Numbered from the stretch's first letter, positions 24,851-34,202 are shown. The stretch is DNA of 64,000 bases from Actinobacteria bacterium OV320 (GCA_001298545.1 LJCX01000033.1:62001-126000), one strand, 5' to 3'. Notes: generated from the letters alone by a model not told the origin. Program-made: numbers and translations.

Positions 24851-25705
24851 TCAGTCGTTGAGCGGGGCACGTGTAGCGGTGACTCTGAGAAAGTCGAGTT
24901 GTTCTGCGGCGGGTGTTCCGGCGGCCACGGTGTAGGCGACGATCCTGAGGTCCGATCCGGGCACCGTGAGGATGTCGCAGTCGAGGGTGATGTCCCCGAC
25001 GGCGGGATGGCTGACGGTCTTACGGTCATGGCCGAGTGCGCCCGCGACGCCCTGCGACCAGAGCTGCGCGAAGCGGGGACTGCGGGCGGTGCATTCCTGG
25101 ATGAGTCCGCGCAGGCGGGGGTCGTCCGGGAAGGTGCCCTGCGCAGTACGCAGATCGGCGACGAGAGCGGCTTCCAGGGCTTCCCGGCCACGTTCCGACC
25201 GGGGCAGGCGGCCGGAGGTGAACTCGGGCAGGAACGTCTCGAGTACCAGGTTGCGCCGGTCCGCAGGGGATGGCGCGGGCTCCCCGAACAGTGAGGCCCA
25301 CAGCGGAGTGCACGTGATGAGTGTCCAGTCCGCGGCAAAGACGGCCAGCGCCTGGTCGGCGAGGGCGGCGAGCAGGCGCTGCACGCTGGGCGGGATATGG
25401 GTGGAGATGCGCCCGGACCCCGGCAGGGGAAGGTGTGCAAGGCGGTAGAGGTGATCTCGTTCAGACGCCTCCAGGTGCAGTGCGCGGCCCAACGCCGCGG
25501 CGACCTGTTCGGAAGGCCGGCTGGCGCGTCCCTGCTCCAGGCGGACGAGATAGTCCACGGAGAGTCCGGCGAGTGCGGCGAGTTCCTCGCGGCGCAGGCC
25601 CGCGGCACGGCGCCTGCCCATGGCCGGCAGACCCACGTCGGCCGGTGCGAGCCGGTCGCGCCAACGACGCAGTGCTGTGCCCAGCTGGTTCTGTTCCTCG
25701 GTCAC
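24851..25705 (-). CDS. XRE-type regulator with MmyB-like ligand domain
   Basis: A 284-residue regulator. Residues about 10-80 are an XRE helix-turn-helix: LGTALRRWRDRLAPADVGLP, RRRAAGLRREELAALAGLSV and DYLVRLEQGRASRPSEQVAA. Residues about 105-275 form the MmyB-like PAS-fold ligand domain, with ALAVFAADWTLITCTPLWAS, the paired RSERGREALEAALVADLRTA and a KTVSHPAVGDITLDCDILTV block. Such regulators in Streptomyces usually control a neighbouring oxidoreductase or SDR gene. The divergent aldehyde dehydrogenase and SDR at 25885-28371 are the natural targets. GTG 25705 is used as start. Confidence 0.9.
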   Translation of the reverse strand: MTEEQNQLGTALRRWRDRLAPADVGLPAMGRRRAAGLRREELAALAGLSVDYLVRLEQGRASRPSEQVAAALGRALHLEASERDHLYRLAHLPLPGSGRISTHIPPSVQRLLAALADQALAVFAADWTLITCTPLWASLFGEPAPSPADRRNLVLETFLPEFTSGRLPRSERGREALEAALVADLRTAQGTFPDDPRLRGLIQECTARSPRFAQLWSQGVAGALGHDRKTVSHPAVGDITLDCDILTVPGSDLRIVAYTVAAGTPAAEQLDFLRVTATRAPLND

Positions 25706-25884
25706 CGTTTCAGTATCACCGCCCGGCTCGCGGTCAGGGTGGTACTGCGATTCCTACCGTTGCACGTTGCACTGGTTGCGGCCCTCAGGCCCGTCGACAG
25801 TGCTCGTAAGCAGGCAACGCAGCTCGACCTCTCGAGTACGAGCGAGCGATTGCGTAACTCTCCCTCACGAAAGGCCTAAGGTTG

Positions 25885-27342
25885 ATGTCTGTCATCACGC
25901 CCGCCCGGAACCTGATCGGCGGGAAGTGGAACGAGTCCGGTTCCGTGCAGGAGTCGGTCGACCCCTCCACCGGTGAGGTTGTCGGCACGTACGTCTCGGC
26001 GGGCCGCGCGGAGGCCGAGGCCGCGATCGCCGCGGCACGTACCGCCTTCGACACCACCGGCTGGTCCCGTGACCCGGCGCTGCGCTCCCGGGCCCTGTCC
26101 GAGCTGGCCGACCGGATCGCCGAGCGCGTCCCCGCTCTGAGCCGGACCCTAACCCAGGCGAACGGCAAGCGGCTGGACGAGACGGCCTGGGAGGCCGCGG
26201 TCTCCGTCGACTGGCTGCGCCACAGCGCCGCGTCCGCGCTCACCCAGGTCGCCGGCCGCGCCGCCGAGCCGACACCGGGCCAGTACTTCCATTCGTCGCC
26301 GGAGGCGATGGGGGTCGCCGGCATCATCTCGCCGTGGAACTCGCCCGTGTGCCTGACGGTGCGTGCCCTCGGCCCGGCGATCGGCGCGGGCTGCACCGCG
26401 GTGGTGAAGCTGCCCGGGCAGACCGCCCTGACCAACGCCCTGTTCGCCGAAGCCGTCGCCGCCACCGAGTCCCTGCCCCCGGGCGTGGTCAACATTCTCA
26501 CCGAGGCCGGCAACGAGGTGGCGCCGTTCCTGGTCGAGTCGCCGGACGTGGACGTCCTCAGCTACACCGGCAGCACCCACGTCGGCCGCCTCATCGCCAC
26601 CGCGGCCGCGCCGACGCTCAAGCGGCTCAACCTCGAACTGGGCGGCAAGACCCCGCTGATCGTCTTCGACGACGCGGACCTGGACACCGTGGTCCCGCAG
26701 CTGGTGATGGCAGCCACCCTCATGAACGGGCAGTTCTGCTGCACCGGCTCGCGCGTACTCGTACAGCGCGGCATCGCCGATGAACTGCGCACCCGGCTGG
26801 CCACCGCGCTCAAGGCGGTCAAGGTCGGGCCCGCGGAGGACCCCTCCACCGAGCTCGGTCCGCTGATCGACAAGGCCGCCGTCGCACGGGTCGACACCAT
26901 CGTCGAGGAAGCCACCTCCTACGCCGAGGTCATCGTCAGGGGCGGGCCCGTTACCGACCCCGAGCTCGCAGGTGGCGCGTTCTTCCGCCCGGCGCTGCTG
27001 GAGGTGGAGCGGCTCGATGTCCCCCTGGTGCAGCAGGAAGTGTTCGGTCCGGTCCAGACCTTCGAGATCTTCGAGGACGAGGCCGACGCGATCCAGCGGG
27101 CGAACGCCACTGAATTCGGCCTGGCCGCGTCGGTGTACACCCACGACGACTTTCGAGCCCGCCGGGTCGGACGCGACCTGCGATTCGGCGGTGTCTGGGT
27201 CAACACCTGGGGCGTGATGTCCGAGCACTTCGAGCAGGGCGGTTTCAAGCAGAGCGGAATCGGCGTGCTGTGCGGTCCGTCGGCCATCAGCGAGTTCCAG
27301 AACATCAAAACCTACGCCACCGCCGCGCCGCGACAGCCCTGA
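25885..27342 (+). CDS. NAD(P)-dependent aldehyde dehydrogenase
   Basis: A 485-residue ALDH-superfamily enzyme oxidising an aldehyde to the acid. Seen: AMGVAGIISPWNSPVCLTVR (cofactor cleft), VKLPGQTALTNALFAEAV (the usual KP.EQ here is KLPGQ, a variation), LSYTGSTHVGRLIATAA, the catalytic Glu block LNLELGGKTPLIVFDDADLD, the catalytic Cys in NGQFCCTGSRVLVQ and QQEVFGPVQTFEIF. The betaine-aldehyde/amino-aldehyde dehydrogenase group is most similar in pattern. TTG 25882 directly precedes ATG 25885; the ATG is taken. It is followed by an SDR gene 123 nt later, with a weak GCGGCC/GGCCGC hairpin at 27348-27365 between them. Confidence 0.9.
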   Translation: MSVITPARNLIGGKWNESGSVQESVDPSTGEVVGTYVSAGRAEAEAAIAAARTAFDTTGWSRDPALRSRALSELADRIAERVPALSRTLTQANGKRLDETAWEAAVSVDWLRHSAASALTQVAGRAAEPTPGQYFHSSPEAMGVAGIISPWNSPVCLTVRALGPAIGAGCTAVVKLPGQTALTNALFAEAVAATESLPPGVVNILTEAGNEVAPFLVESPDVDVLSYTGSTHVGRLIATAAAPTLKRLNLELGGKTPLIVFDDADLDTVVPQLVMAATLMNGQFCCTGSRVLVQRGIADELRTRLATALKAVKVGPAEDPSTELGPLIDKAAVARVDTIVEEATSYAEVIVRGGPVTDPELAGGAFFRPALLEVERLDVPLVQQEVFGPVQTFEIFEDEADAIQRANATEFGLAASVYTHDDFRARRVGRDLRFGGVWVNTWGVMSEHFEQGGFKQSGIGVLCGPSAISEFQNIKTYATAAPRQP

Positions 27343-27465
27343 GAACCGCGGCCTCGCACGGCCGCCCCACATCCCGGCTCAGCGCGCCGGTCACGGCTGC
27401 GGAACTTCCGCGACGGCCCGACCGGCAGGTGCCACCGTTCGTACCCATTCTCCCAGGAGCACACC

Positions 27466-28371
27466 GTGTCCAAGAAATCGCCGCAACCACAGGAACTTGT
27501 CATCGTCACCGGGGCGTCGACCGGGATGGGCGCGGCCACCGCGCGGGAAATGGCCCGCCGCGGATTCCATGTCCTCGCCGGCGTGCGCCGCGACAGCGAC
27601 GGCAAGGCCCTCCTCGCCCTCGGCATAGAGCCGGTGATCCTCGACATCACCAACCAGGACCACATCGCGGCGCTGGTGGCACGCATCGACGGCGACCCGC
27701 AGGGGGGCGCCGTCAGGGCGCTGGTCAACAACGCCGGCCTTCCCTGCGCCGGACCGGTCGAAGTGGTGCCGCTCGACGAATGGCGGCGTCTGTTCGAGGT
27801 GAACGTCTTCGGCCACGTGGCGCTCACCCAGGCACTGCTTCCCGCGCTGGTGCGCAGCAAAGGCCGCATCGTCAACATCAGCTCGTTGAACGGCAAGCTC
27901 TCCATGGCCGGCTACGGCGCGTACGCCGGCAGCAAGTTCGCCATGGAAGCCGTGAGCGACGCCCTGCGCAACGAACTGGCCCCCCACGGAGTGCAGGTGG
28001 TGGTCGTCGAGCCGGGCGGCGTCCAAACCGAGATGGCCGGCACCGGCTTGGCGAGCTTGAGCCGCCTCAGCTCCCGGATGACCCCGGAGCAGAACGCGCG
28101 CTACGGCGCCTTGACACAGGCGCTGCCCTCCCATGTCGCGGCGTTCACCAAGGCCGGGGTGACCTCCGACACCGCGGCCCGGACGATCGCCAAGGCTGCA
28201 ACCGACCGCAAGCCTCACACGCGCTACACCATCGGCGCGATGGCCACCTTCCTCATCCGTGCCTCCCGATTCCTCCCAGACCGCCTGCTCGACCGGATGA
28301 CAACCTCCGATCTGCGCAAGCACTACCCGGACCGGGTTCACCATCGAGACACATCACGCGTGACCCGATAG
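27466..28371 (+). CDS. Short-chain dehydrogenase/reductase
   Basis: A 301-residue classical SDR. It shows the cofactor motif IVTGASTGMGAATAREMARR, the NNAG motif in ALVNNAGLPCAGPVE, the catalytic Ser in RIVNISSLNGKLSMAG and Tyr-Lys in YGAYAGSKFAMEAV (Y-x3-K). PGGVQTEM follows. GVRRDSDG after strand 2 suggests NADP preference. The C-terminal extension has a basic, partly hydrophobic tail (TRYTIGAMATFLIRASRFLP). GTG 27466 follows a CAGGAG site. Probably co-regulated with the upstream aldehyde dehydrogenase under the XRE regulator; substrate unknown. Confidence 0.9.
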   Translation: MSKKSPQPQELVIVTGASTGMGAATAREMARRGFHVLAGVRRDSDGKALLALGIEPVILDITNQDHIAALVARIDGDPQGGAVRALVNNAGLPCAGPVEVVPLDEWRRLFEVNVFGHVALTQALLPALVRSKGRIVNISSLNGKLSMAGYGAYAGSKFAMEAVSDALRNELAPHGVQVVVVEPGGVQTEMAGTGLASLSRLSSRMTPEQNARYGALTQALPSHVAAFTKAGVTSDTAARTIAKAATDRKPHTRYTIGAMATFLIRASRFLPDRLLDRMTTSDLRKHYPDRVHHRDTSRVTR

Positions 28372-28448
28372 TGACGTTGCCGTTCGACCGAAGGTGGGTC
28401 AGCAGGGAACGCGGGCGGGGGAATCCGGAAATCGGTTGGGTCTGTGGC

Positions 28449-29018
28449 ATGGCCATGCGAAAAGATGTGCGCATGATGCGACCCGCGCGTGCGCTGCTCC
28501 CCCTCCTCCTGCTGCCAGTTCTCCTCACAGGATGCGACGGGGACAGGAACGGCGGGACGGCGGCCGGCAGCGCTGCCCTCGACTCCGCCGCGCGCGGGTG
28601 GGGCGTCGAGCCGGAACTCGTCTATGTCACCGAGGTCTCCGGCTACACCGTGTTCCAGGCGTCGGTCGGCCGGTACGACGACGAGTTCGTCGCCGCGTAT
28701 CGGTCCGAGAAGGGCGGCACCAAGTTCGGCCTCTTCGTGGGCAGCGGCACGATGACAGCCGAGAGCTGCCCCGATCAGCCGCTGGGTGAGGTGTCGGACA
28801 AGCAGGTCACCTGTGAGCACGACGGCGAAGCCTGGTACCGCAAGGCAGGGGCCAGCCACGAATACGCGGTGCCCGACGACGGTGTGGTGATCCGTCTGAT
28901 CGCCGACGCGGACAAGGTCGATCGCGCCATTCTGCGTAGGGCGGCCGAGGCGGTCCACCGCCCGGACGACGCCGAATTGGCCGCACTCCTGCCGACCACC
29001 GACGGCGCGGACATCTGA
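28449..29018 (+). CDS. Putative lipoprotein of unknown function
   Basis: A small exported protein. A signal peptide (RPARALLPLLLLPVLLTGC) ends in the lipobox LLTGC. The mature part of about 155 residues is acidic (VEPELVYVTEVSGYTVFQAS, FGLFVGSGTMTAESCPDQPL, VIRLIADADKVDRAILRRAA) and has two further Cys (ESCPD, QVTCEHDG) that could form a disulfide. No family recognised. Four in-frame ATGs lie at 28449, 28455, 28473 and 28476 with no convincing ribosome site, so the start is uncertain; the longest is given. Confidence 0.75.
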   Translation: MAMRKDVRMMRPARALLPLLLLPVLLTGCDGDRNGGTAAGSAALDSAARGWGVEPELVYVTEVSGYTVFQASVGRYDDEFVAAYRSEKGGTKFGLFVGSGTMTAESCPDQPLGEVSDKQVTCEHDGEAWYRKAGASHEYAVPDDGVVIRLIADADKVDRAILRRAAEAVHRPDDAELAALLPTTDGADI

Positions 29019-29062
29019 GAGGACGGTCCGAAGACGACTACCGGCCCACTTCGCGACCGGCC

Positions 29063-29082
29063 CGCGGCAGGCTCAGGCCGCG
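29063..29082. terminator. Possible bidirectional terminator
   Basis: CGCGGC at 29063 and GCCGCG at 29077 form a 6-bp GC stem with an 8-nt loop in the short space between the convergent lipoprotein and VOC genes. It is short, so only moderately likely. Confidence 0.35.
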
Positions 29083-29826
29083 TCAGGACGGGGCGAGGAC
29101 GCAGAACTCGTGGCCCTCCGGATCGGTCAGGCACGTCCACGGGACATCGCCCTGGCCGAGGTCGAGGTCGGTGGCGCCGAGGGCCCGCAGCCGGTCCACC
29201 TCCGCCGCTTTGTCGTCACCGGGGTACGGCAGCAGGTCGAGATGGACGCGGTCCGGCACGGTCTTCACGTCGGGAGTGCGGAGAAATTCGAGATACGGGC
29301 CGCCGGCACCCTTGGCGGAGCGCAACGACGCATGATCGTCGGTCACGTCGTGCACGGTCCAGTCCGTCGCCTCGCCCCAGAACCTGGCCATGGCCCGCGG
29401 ATCTACGCAGTCGACCACCACGGTCGCGATCGGCCCGGTGTCCCGGTAGATCTCCCGGGGCTCCAGCACGCAGAACTCGTTGCCCTCCGGGTCGGCGAGG
29501 ACCGTCCACGGCACGTCGCCCTGGCCCACGTGGACGGGCGTCGCACCGAGTTCCTTCAGGCGTGCGACCAACTCCGCCTGATGGGCCAGGGAGGTGGTGG
29601 CGAGATCGAGGTGCACACGGTTCTTCGTCGTCGTCTTGGGTTCCGGGACGGGAACGACGTCGATGCCGAGGGCGACCGGGTCAGGCCAGACGAGGCCGCC
29701 GGCGGGGCCGACGTAGGTGGTGACACCGGGGCTGTAGGCACTCCAGCCGAGGGCCTCCGCCCAGAACCGGCCGACCGCCGAGCCGTCAACAGCCTTGATG
29801 TTCACCTGAACAGGTCGCAGTGCCAT
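29083..29826 (-). CDS. VOC-family protein with two glyoxalase-like domains
   Basis: A 247-residue protein made of two homologous halves of about 120 residues. Half one runs from VQVNIKAVDGSAVGRFWAEA to QGDVPWTVLADPEGNEFCVL. Half two runs from TVVVDCVDPRAMARFWGEAT to QGDVPWTCLTDPEGHEFCVL. Each half has RVHLDL and D.EGNEFCVL, the positions of the VOC metal ligands (His and Glu). Such two-domain proteins are widespread in Streptomyces and mostly uncharacterised; some bind drugs or act as small-molecule isomerases. ATG 29826 starts immediately before the first domain. Confidence 0.9.
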   Translation of the reverse strand: MALRPVQVNIKAVDGSAVGRFWAEALGWSAYSPGVTTYVGPAGGLVWPDPVALGIDVVPVPEPKTTTKNRVHLDLATTSLAHQAELVARLKELGATPVHVGQGDVPWTVLADPEGNEFCVLEPREIYRDTGPIATVVVDCVDPRAMARFWGEATDWTVHDVTDDHASLRSAKGAGGPYLEFLRTPDVKTVPDRVHLDLLPYPGDDKAAEVDRLRALGATDLDLGQGDVPWTCLTDPEGHEFCVLAPS

Positions 29827-30138
29827 GTCCGCGATCCTATGCGCCCGACCCGCAAACGACCTCCGCGGGCACCGTCGCCATCCTCTGCTGCCACGCGGGA
29901 GCGATCGGCGCCCGGAGGCCGAGCCGGCAGTCTCGCCGTGCGGGCATGTCGTCAACATGTCAAGGGATGCGACGAAAGAAGGTCCGGAAAGATTTCAACT
30001 TTCGAAGGCTTGCCGAGACTGAGAACTCATCAGTTAAATCAAGACGTGAACTAAGCGTCGCAGCAGTGACCTTGGCGTACCGCCGCGGCTGCTGCCGCGC
30101 TCTCGTGTCCTTTTCCCGACGCACCCGCAGGGACCTTC
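29827..30138 (+). promoter_or_regulatory. Upstream region of the CBM32/beta-helix gene
   Basis: A 312-bp gene-free stretch. At about 29987-30007 it contains GAAAGATTTC followed by AACTTTCGAA, two overlapping palindrome-like words, in an AT-rich stretch. This resembles GAAANNTTTC-type operators of LacI-family regulators in front of secreted glycosidases in Streptomyces. No canonical -35/-10 pair stands out. Confidence 0.4.
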
Positions 30139-32688
30139 ATGAGACTCAGATCCCTGGGTGTCGCGCTCGCCGCCACGGCAGCGCTGATCACCCTGCCCAC
30201 CATCCAGCCGCCAGTGGCTGTGGCCGCCGACGCCAACCTGTCCCAGGGCAGAACGGCAACGGCATCCTCGAACGAGAACGCGGGCACGCCCGCGCCCTAC
30301 GCGGTCGACGGCGACACCGGCACCCGATGGTCCTCGGCGGCCACCGACGACCAGTGGCTGCAGGTCGACCTCGGAACCGGCGCCACGATCACCCAGGTCG
30401 TCGTCAACTGGGAGGCGGCCTACGGCAAGGACTACAAGATCCAGTCCTCGTCCGACGGCAGCACCTGGACCGACCTGCGCACGGTCACCGGCGGAGACGG
30501 CGGCACCGACACGCTCGCGGTCTCCGGCCAAGGCCGGTACGTACGTCTGCAGGGCGTACACCGGGCGACGCAATGGGGCTACTCCGTCTGGGAGTTCCAG
30601 GTGTTCGGCACCACCGGCGGAACCCAGCCCGGTAACTGCTCCACCGTCAACTCGGCGCAGGGCAAGACCGCTTCGGCGTCCTCGACGGAGAACGCCGGCA
30701 CCCTCGCGTCCGCCGCGTTCGACGGCAGCGATTCCACCCGGTGGTCCAGCCAGGCTTCGGACCCGCAGTGGCTGAGCGTAGACCTGGGTTCGTCCCAGGA
30801 CATCTGCGGGATCGACCTGAACTGGGAAGCCGCGTACGGCAAGGACTTCCAGATCCAGGCCTCCGCCGACGGCCAGAACTGGAACACCCTCAAGACGGTC
30901 ACCGGCGCGACCGGCGGTCGCGCCTCCTACGACGTCAGCGGAACGGGCCGTCACGTCCGCGTTCTCGGGACGGCCCGCGGGACGGCCTACGGCTACTCGC
31001 TCTGGGAGTTCGCCGTCCGCACCACGTCCGGCGGCACCGGAGGCCCGGTCCAGGGCGGCGGCGACCTCGGTCCGAACGTGATCGTCGTCGACCCCTCCAC
31101 ACCCAACCTCCAGCAGAGGTTCGACCAGGTCTTCGCCCAGCAGGAGACCGCGCAGTTCGGCTCCGGCCGCTACCAGTTCCTGCTCAAGCCGGGAACCTAC
31201 AACGGCATCAACGCCCAACTCGGCTTCTACACCTCCATATCCGGCCTCGGGCTGAACCCCGACGACACCCAGATCAACGGTGACATCACCGTGGACGCGG
31301 GCTGGTTCAACGGCAACGCCACGCAGAACTTCTGGCGCTCGGCGGAGAACCTGGCGATCACACCGTCCAACGGCACCGACCGCTGGGCCGTCGCCCAGGC
31401 CGCGCCGTTCCGCCGCATCCACGTCAAGGGCGGCCTCAACCTCGCTCCCAACGGCTACGGATGGGCCTCCGGCGGCTACATCGCGGACTCCAAGATCGAC
31501 GGCACGGTCGGCCCCTACTCCCAGCAGCAGTGGTACACCCGGGACAGCTCCGTGGGCGGCTGGACCAACGGCGTGTGGAACATGACGTTCACCGGCGTCC
31601 AGGGCGCCCCGGCGACCAACTTCGACACTGGCCCTTACACCACGCTGGACACCACCCCGATCTCCCGCGAGAAGCCGTTCCTGTACCTCGACGGCAACGA
31701 CTACAAGGTCTTCGTCCCCGCCAAGCGCACCAACGCGCGCGGCGTGTCCTGGCCCGCCAACGCCGGAACCTCGCTCCCGCTCAGCCAGTTCTACGTCGTC
31801 AAACCCGGCGCGACGGCCGCCACCATCAACACCGCACTGGCCCAGGGCCTGAACCTGCTCTTCACGCCAGGCGTCTACCACCTGGACCAGACGATCAACG
31901 TCACCCGCGCCGACACCGTGGTGCTCGGGCTGGGCCTGGCGACCATCGTGCCCGACGGGGGCGTCGACGCCCTGCACGTCGCGGACGTCGACGGCGTCCG
32001 GCTGGCCGGATTCCTCATCGACGCCGGCGCCGCCCGGTCCGACACCCTGCTGCAGATCGGCCCGGCCGGAGCCGCCGCGGACCACTCCGCCAACCCGACC
32101 ACCATGCAGGACGTCTTCATCCGCATCGGCGGCGCGGGCCCCGGCCTGGCGACCGACTCCGTCGTGGTCAACAGCGACGATGTCGTCATCGACCACACCT
32201 GGATCTGGCGTGCCGACCATGGTGAAGGCGTCGGCTGGGAGACCAACCGGGCCGACTACGGACTACGGGTCAACGGCGACGACGTCCTGGCCACCGGTCT
32301 GTTCGTGGAGCACTTCAACAAGTACGACGTCGTATGGAGCGGCGAGAGAGGGCGCACGATCTTCTTCCAGAACGAGAAGGCCTACGACGTCCCCAACGCC
32401 GCCGCCATCACGCACGACGGCATCGTCGGATGGGCGGCCTACAAGGTCGCCGACACGGTGGCCGTGCACGAGGCCTGGGGGCTGGGCAGCTACTGCAACT
32501 TCACCTCGGATCCCTCGATCGTGCAGCGCCACGGCTTCCAGGTCCCGGTCAAGTCGGGCGTCAAGATGCACAACCTCCAGGTGATCTCCCTGGGAGGCAA
32601 GGGCCAGTACGCCCATGTCATCAACGACACCGGCGCCCCGACCTCGGGGACGGACACCGTGCCGTCGAAGGTGACCTCGTTCCCGTGA
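30139..32688 (+). CDS. Secreted CBM32-CBM32-beta-helix glycosidase-like protein
   Basis: An 849-residue exported protein. Residues 1-30 are a signal peptide (basic MRLR, then LGVALAATAALITLPT, cleavage near VAVAADAN). Residues about 33-155 and 172-300 are two F5/8 type C (discoidin, CBM32) domains; each has TASSxEN-AGT, a DG-D-TRWSS motif, WLQVDLG or WLSVDLG and YGYS(x)WEF(x)V. After a GG-rich linker, residues about 310-849 form a right-handed beta-helix (PGTYNGINAQLGFYTSISGL, DTVVLGLGLATIVPDGGVDA, DDVVIDHTWIWRADHGEG). The acidic DHTWIWRAD region and CBM arrangement recall GH87 alpha-1,3-glucanases and GH55-like proteins (family knowledge, not proven). It likely attacks an external polysaccharide. 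Confidence 0.8.
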   Translation: MRLRSLGVALAATAALITLPTIQPPVAVAADANLSQGRTATASSNENAGTPAPYAVDGDTGTRWSSAATDDQWLQVDLGTGATITQVVVNWEAAYGKDYKIQSSSDGSTWTDLRTVTGGDGGTDTLAVSGQGRYVRLQGVHRATQWGYSVWEFQVFGTTGGTQPGNCSTVNSAQGKTASASSTENAGTLASAAFDGSDSTRWSSQASDPQWLSVDLGSSQDICGIDLNWEAAYGKDFQIQASADGQNWNTLKTVTGATGGRASYDVSGTGRHVRVLGTARGTAYGYSLWEFAVRTTSGGTGGPVQGGGDLGPNVIVVDPSTPNLQQRFDQVFAQQETAQFGSGRYQFLLKPGTYNGINAQLGFYTSISGLGLNPDDTQINGDITVDAGWFNGNATQNFWRSAENLAITPSNGTDRWAVAQAAPFRRIHVKGGLNLAPNGYGWASGGYIADSKIDGTVGPYSQQQWYTRDSSVGGWTNGVWNMTFTGVQGAPATNFDTGPYTTLDTTPISREKPFLYLDGNDYKVFVPAKRTNARGVSWPANAGTSLPLSQFYVVKPGATAATINTALAQGLNLLFTPGVYHLDQTINVTRADTVVLGLGLATIVPDGGVDALHVADVDGVRLAGFLIDAGAARSDTLLQIGPAGAAADHSANPTTMQDVFIRIGGAGPGLATDSVVVNSDDVVIDHTWIWRADHGEGVGWETNRADYGLRVNGDDVLATGLFVEHFNKYDVVWSGERGRTIFFQNEKAYDVPNAAAITHDGIVGWAAYKVADTVAVHEAWGLGSYCNFTSDPSIVQRHGFQVPVKSGVKMHNLQVISLGGKGQYAHVINDTGAPTSGTDTVPSKVTSFP

Positions 32689-32722
32689 TCCATGCGAGGG
32701 ACGGCGCATCGCACCGCTGAGT

Positions 32723-32760
32723 CCGCTGCCGGGGCCGCGAGTCAGTGGCCCCGGCAGCGG
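32723..32760. terminator. Strong bidirectional terminator
   Basis: CCGCTGCCGGGGCC at 32723-32736 and GGCCCCGGCAGCGG at 32747-32760 form a perfect 14-bp stem with a 10-nt loop. It lies between the convergent CBM32 gene (stop 32688) and the SnoaL-like gene (stop 32855). Confidence 0.8.
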
Positions 32761-32854
32761 GCTGACCGCCGTCAGGAGACGTTCGAGGTGGGTGGGAGGC
32801 TCTCGACGAGGTTCGGAGCAGCTCGAAGCAGGCTGAGCGAGCTCCCGGGGGCGA

Positions 32855-33259
32855 TCAGTCGTCGAAGTAGGCCTTGGCGACGGCGTAGGTGTTCTCGTAG
32901 AGGTGGTAGCGGGTGATCAGCCCGTCCCGGACCGTGGCGTGCAGGGCGAACGCGGTGTCGATGTCCCGGCCCGTCTTCCTGACCTCGGAGACCATGCGTC
33001 CGACGAGCACCACGTCGTCGCCCTCGGCGATGATCTGGTGGAGGTCGAACTCCTTGGCCTGCACATGCGTCTGAAGCAGCTCGAAGAACGTCCGCATGCC
33101 CTCCGCCGAGTCGACCTCCGGCACCCAGGGAATGCCCGGCGGATGCGGGATGGAGAACGACACCGAGTCGGCGAACAGCGCCGCCGCCTCCGCACTCTTC
33201 CCCTCCGCCAGCAGCGGGAACAAACGTTGCACAGTCTGTGTCGGTGACTCTGCTGTCAT
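32855..33259 (-). CDS. SnoaL/NTF2-like fold protein
   Basis: A 134-residue protein of the cone-shaped NTF2-like superfamily: TVQRLFPLLAEGKSAEAAAL then FADSVSFSIPHPPGIPWVPE, GMRTFFELLQTHVQAKEFDL, DDVVLVGRMVSEVRKTGRDI and FALHATVRDGLITRYHLYEN. Members include polyketide cyclases, ketosteroid isomerases and ligand-binding proteins of unknown role. There is no polyketide cluster nearby, so a cyclase role is not implied. The ATG is at 33259; the gene is single. Confidence 0.82.
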   Translation of the reverse strand: MTAESPTQTVQRLFPLLAEGKSAEAAALFADSVSFSIPHPPGIPWVPEVDSAEGMRTFFELLQTHVQAKEFDLHQIIAEGDDVVLVGRMVSEVRKTGRDIDTAFALHATVRDGLITRYHLYENTYAVAKAYFDD

Positions 33260-33343
33260 GTGCGCCGACCCTACAGGCCGGACATGCGAGGCCGGCGGTG
33301 TGCCGCGGTCATGACCGTGCCGACTCGGGGCACCCGGACGGGC

Positions 33344-34120
33344 ATGAAGGCGAAGCCGGCAAGGCGCGTGCTGCTTGCGACCGTTGTGCTGACGGTCCTC
33401 CCCTTCGCCGTGTCATGCGGTGACCGAGAACACGAGGGAGCCGGTGGACCGGCCGCGGCGGGACCGCCCGCCCTGGCGCGATCCGGGACCCACCTCGTCA
33501 TCACCACCGAGAACGGGCTGGTGCTGCGCCCCGCCGACGGCCGCAGTGTGTCCGTCGACGATCGCGCCGACGGCGAATGGTCGCACGACGACGACACCTG
33601 GACCCTGGACCTGTCCTGCACGGACCGGGAGGGGGAGCGGGAGCGAGGCGAGGAAGCGTGTCCCCGAACGCCCTACGTGAAGGTCCCGGACGGCGTGAGT
33701 GTCACGGTCAGTGCCCGTAACGCGGGCGTCGACGTGGCAGGACTCGCCGCGGCGCTGGACGTCACGACCGTCAACGGCGATGTGACGGTGACGCGTTCCG
33801 GGAAGGACGACGCACCGGTACGGCTGGCCACCCGCAACGGCTCGGTGCGCGCGACGGCACTCGACGCGGGCCGGCTGCACGCGGCGACCACCAACGGTGA
33901 CGTGATCCTCGCCTGCGCCACCGCGCCGTCGGGTGTCACCGCCGCCACCACCAACGGCTCGGTCGCCGTCACCGTTCCGCACGACGCCCCCGCGTATCTG
34001 GTCACGGCCGGTACGGACAACGGCCGGGCCACGGTGGGCGTGCCCACGAGCGACGACCGCCAGGGCCCGGCGATGACCCTGACGACGGTCAACGGTGACG
34101 TCGGCGTGCGCCGAGACTGA
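33344..34120 (+). CDS. Lipoprotein with DUF4097-like beta repeats
   Basis: A 258-residue exported protein. The signal peptide is ARRVLLATVVLTVLPFAVSCG with lipobox AVSC. After an acidic linker the mature part has recurring short strands: LDVTTVNGDVTVTR, VRLATRNGSVRATAL, LHAATTNGDVILAC, VTAATTNGSVAVTV, MTLTTVNGDVGVRRD. This TTVNGDV repeat is characteristic of the DUF4097/adhesin-like right-handed beta-helix family. The function is unknown; proteins of this kind often sit near envelope-stress regulators, and a two-component system follows at 35041. An upstream in-frame ATG (33311) is possible, but 33344 gives a compact signal peptide. Confidence 0.8.
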   Translation: MKAKPARRVLLATVVLTVLPFAVSCGDREHEGAGGPAAAGPPALARSGTHLVITTENGLVLRPADGRSVSVDDRADGEWSHDDDTWTLDLSCTDREGERERGEEACPRTPYVKVPDGVSVTVSARNAGVDVAGLAAALDVTTVNGDVTVTRSGKDDAPVRLATRNGSVRATALDAGRLHAATTNGDVILACATAPSGVTAATTNGSVAVTVPHDAPAYLVTAGTDNGRATVGVPTSDDRQGPAMTLTTVNGDVGVRRD

Positions 34121-34202
34121 GCCCGGCGTCCAACTCCGTGGCAACACCACGGGCCATCAGCTCAGTGGCCTGGCCCAGGCGCAGGCCACAACCGGTGACT
34201 CC

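Noticed and set aside
30034..32220. 728-codon minus-strand frame opposite the CBM32 gene
   Set aside because: Composition is an antisense mirror of a secreted enzyme with clear domains on the plus strand.
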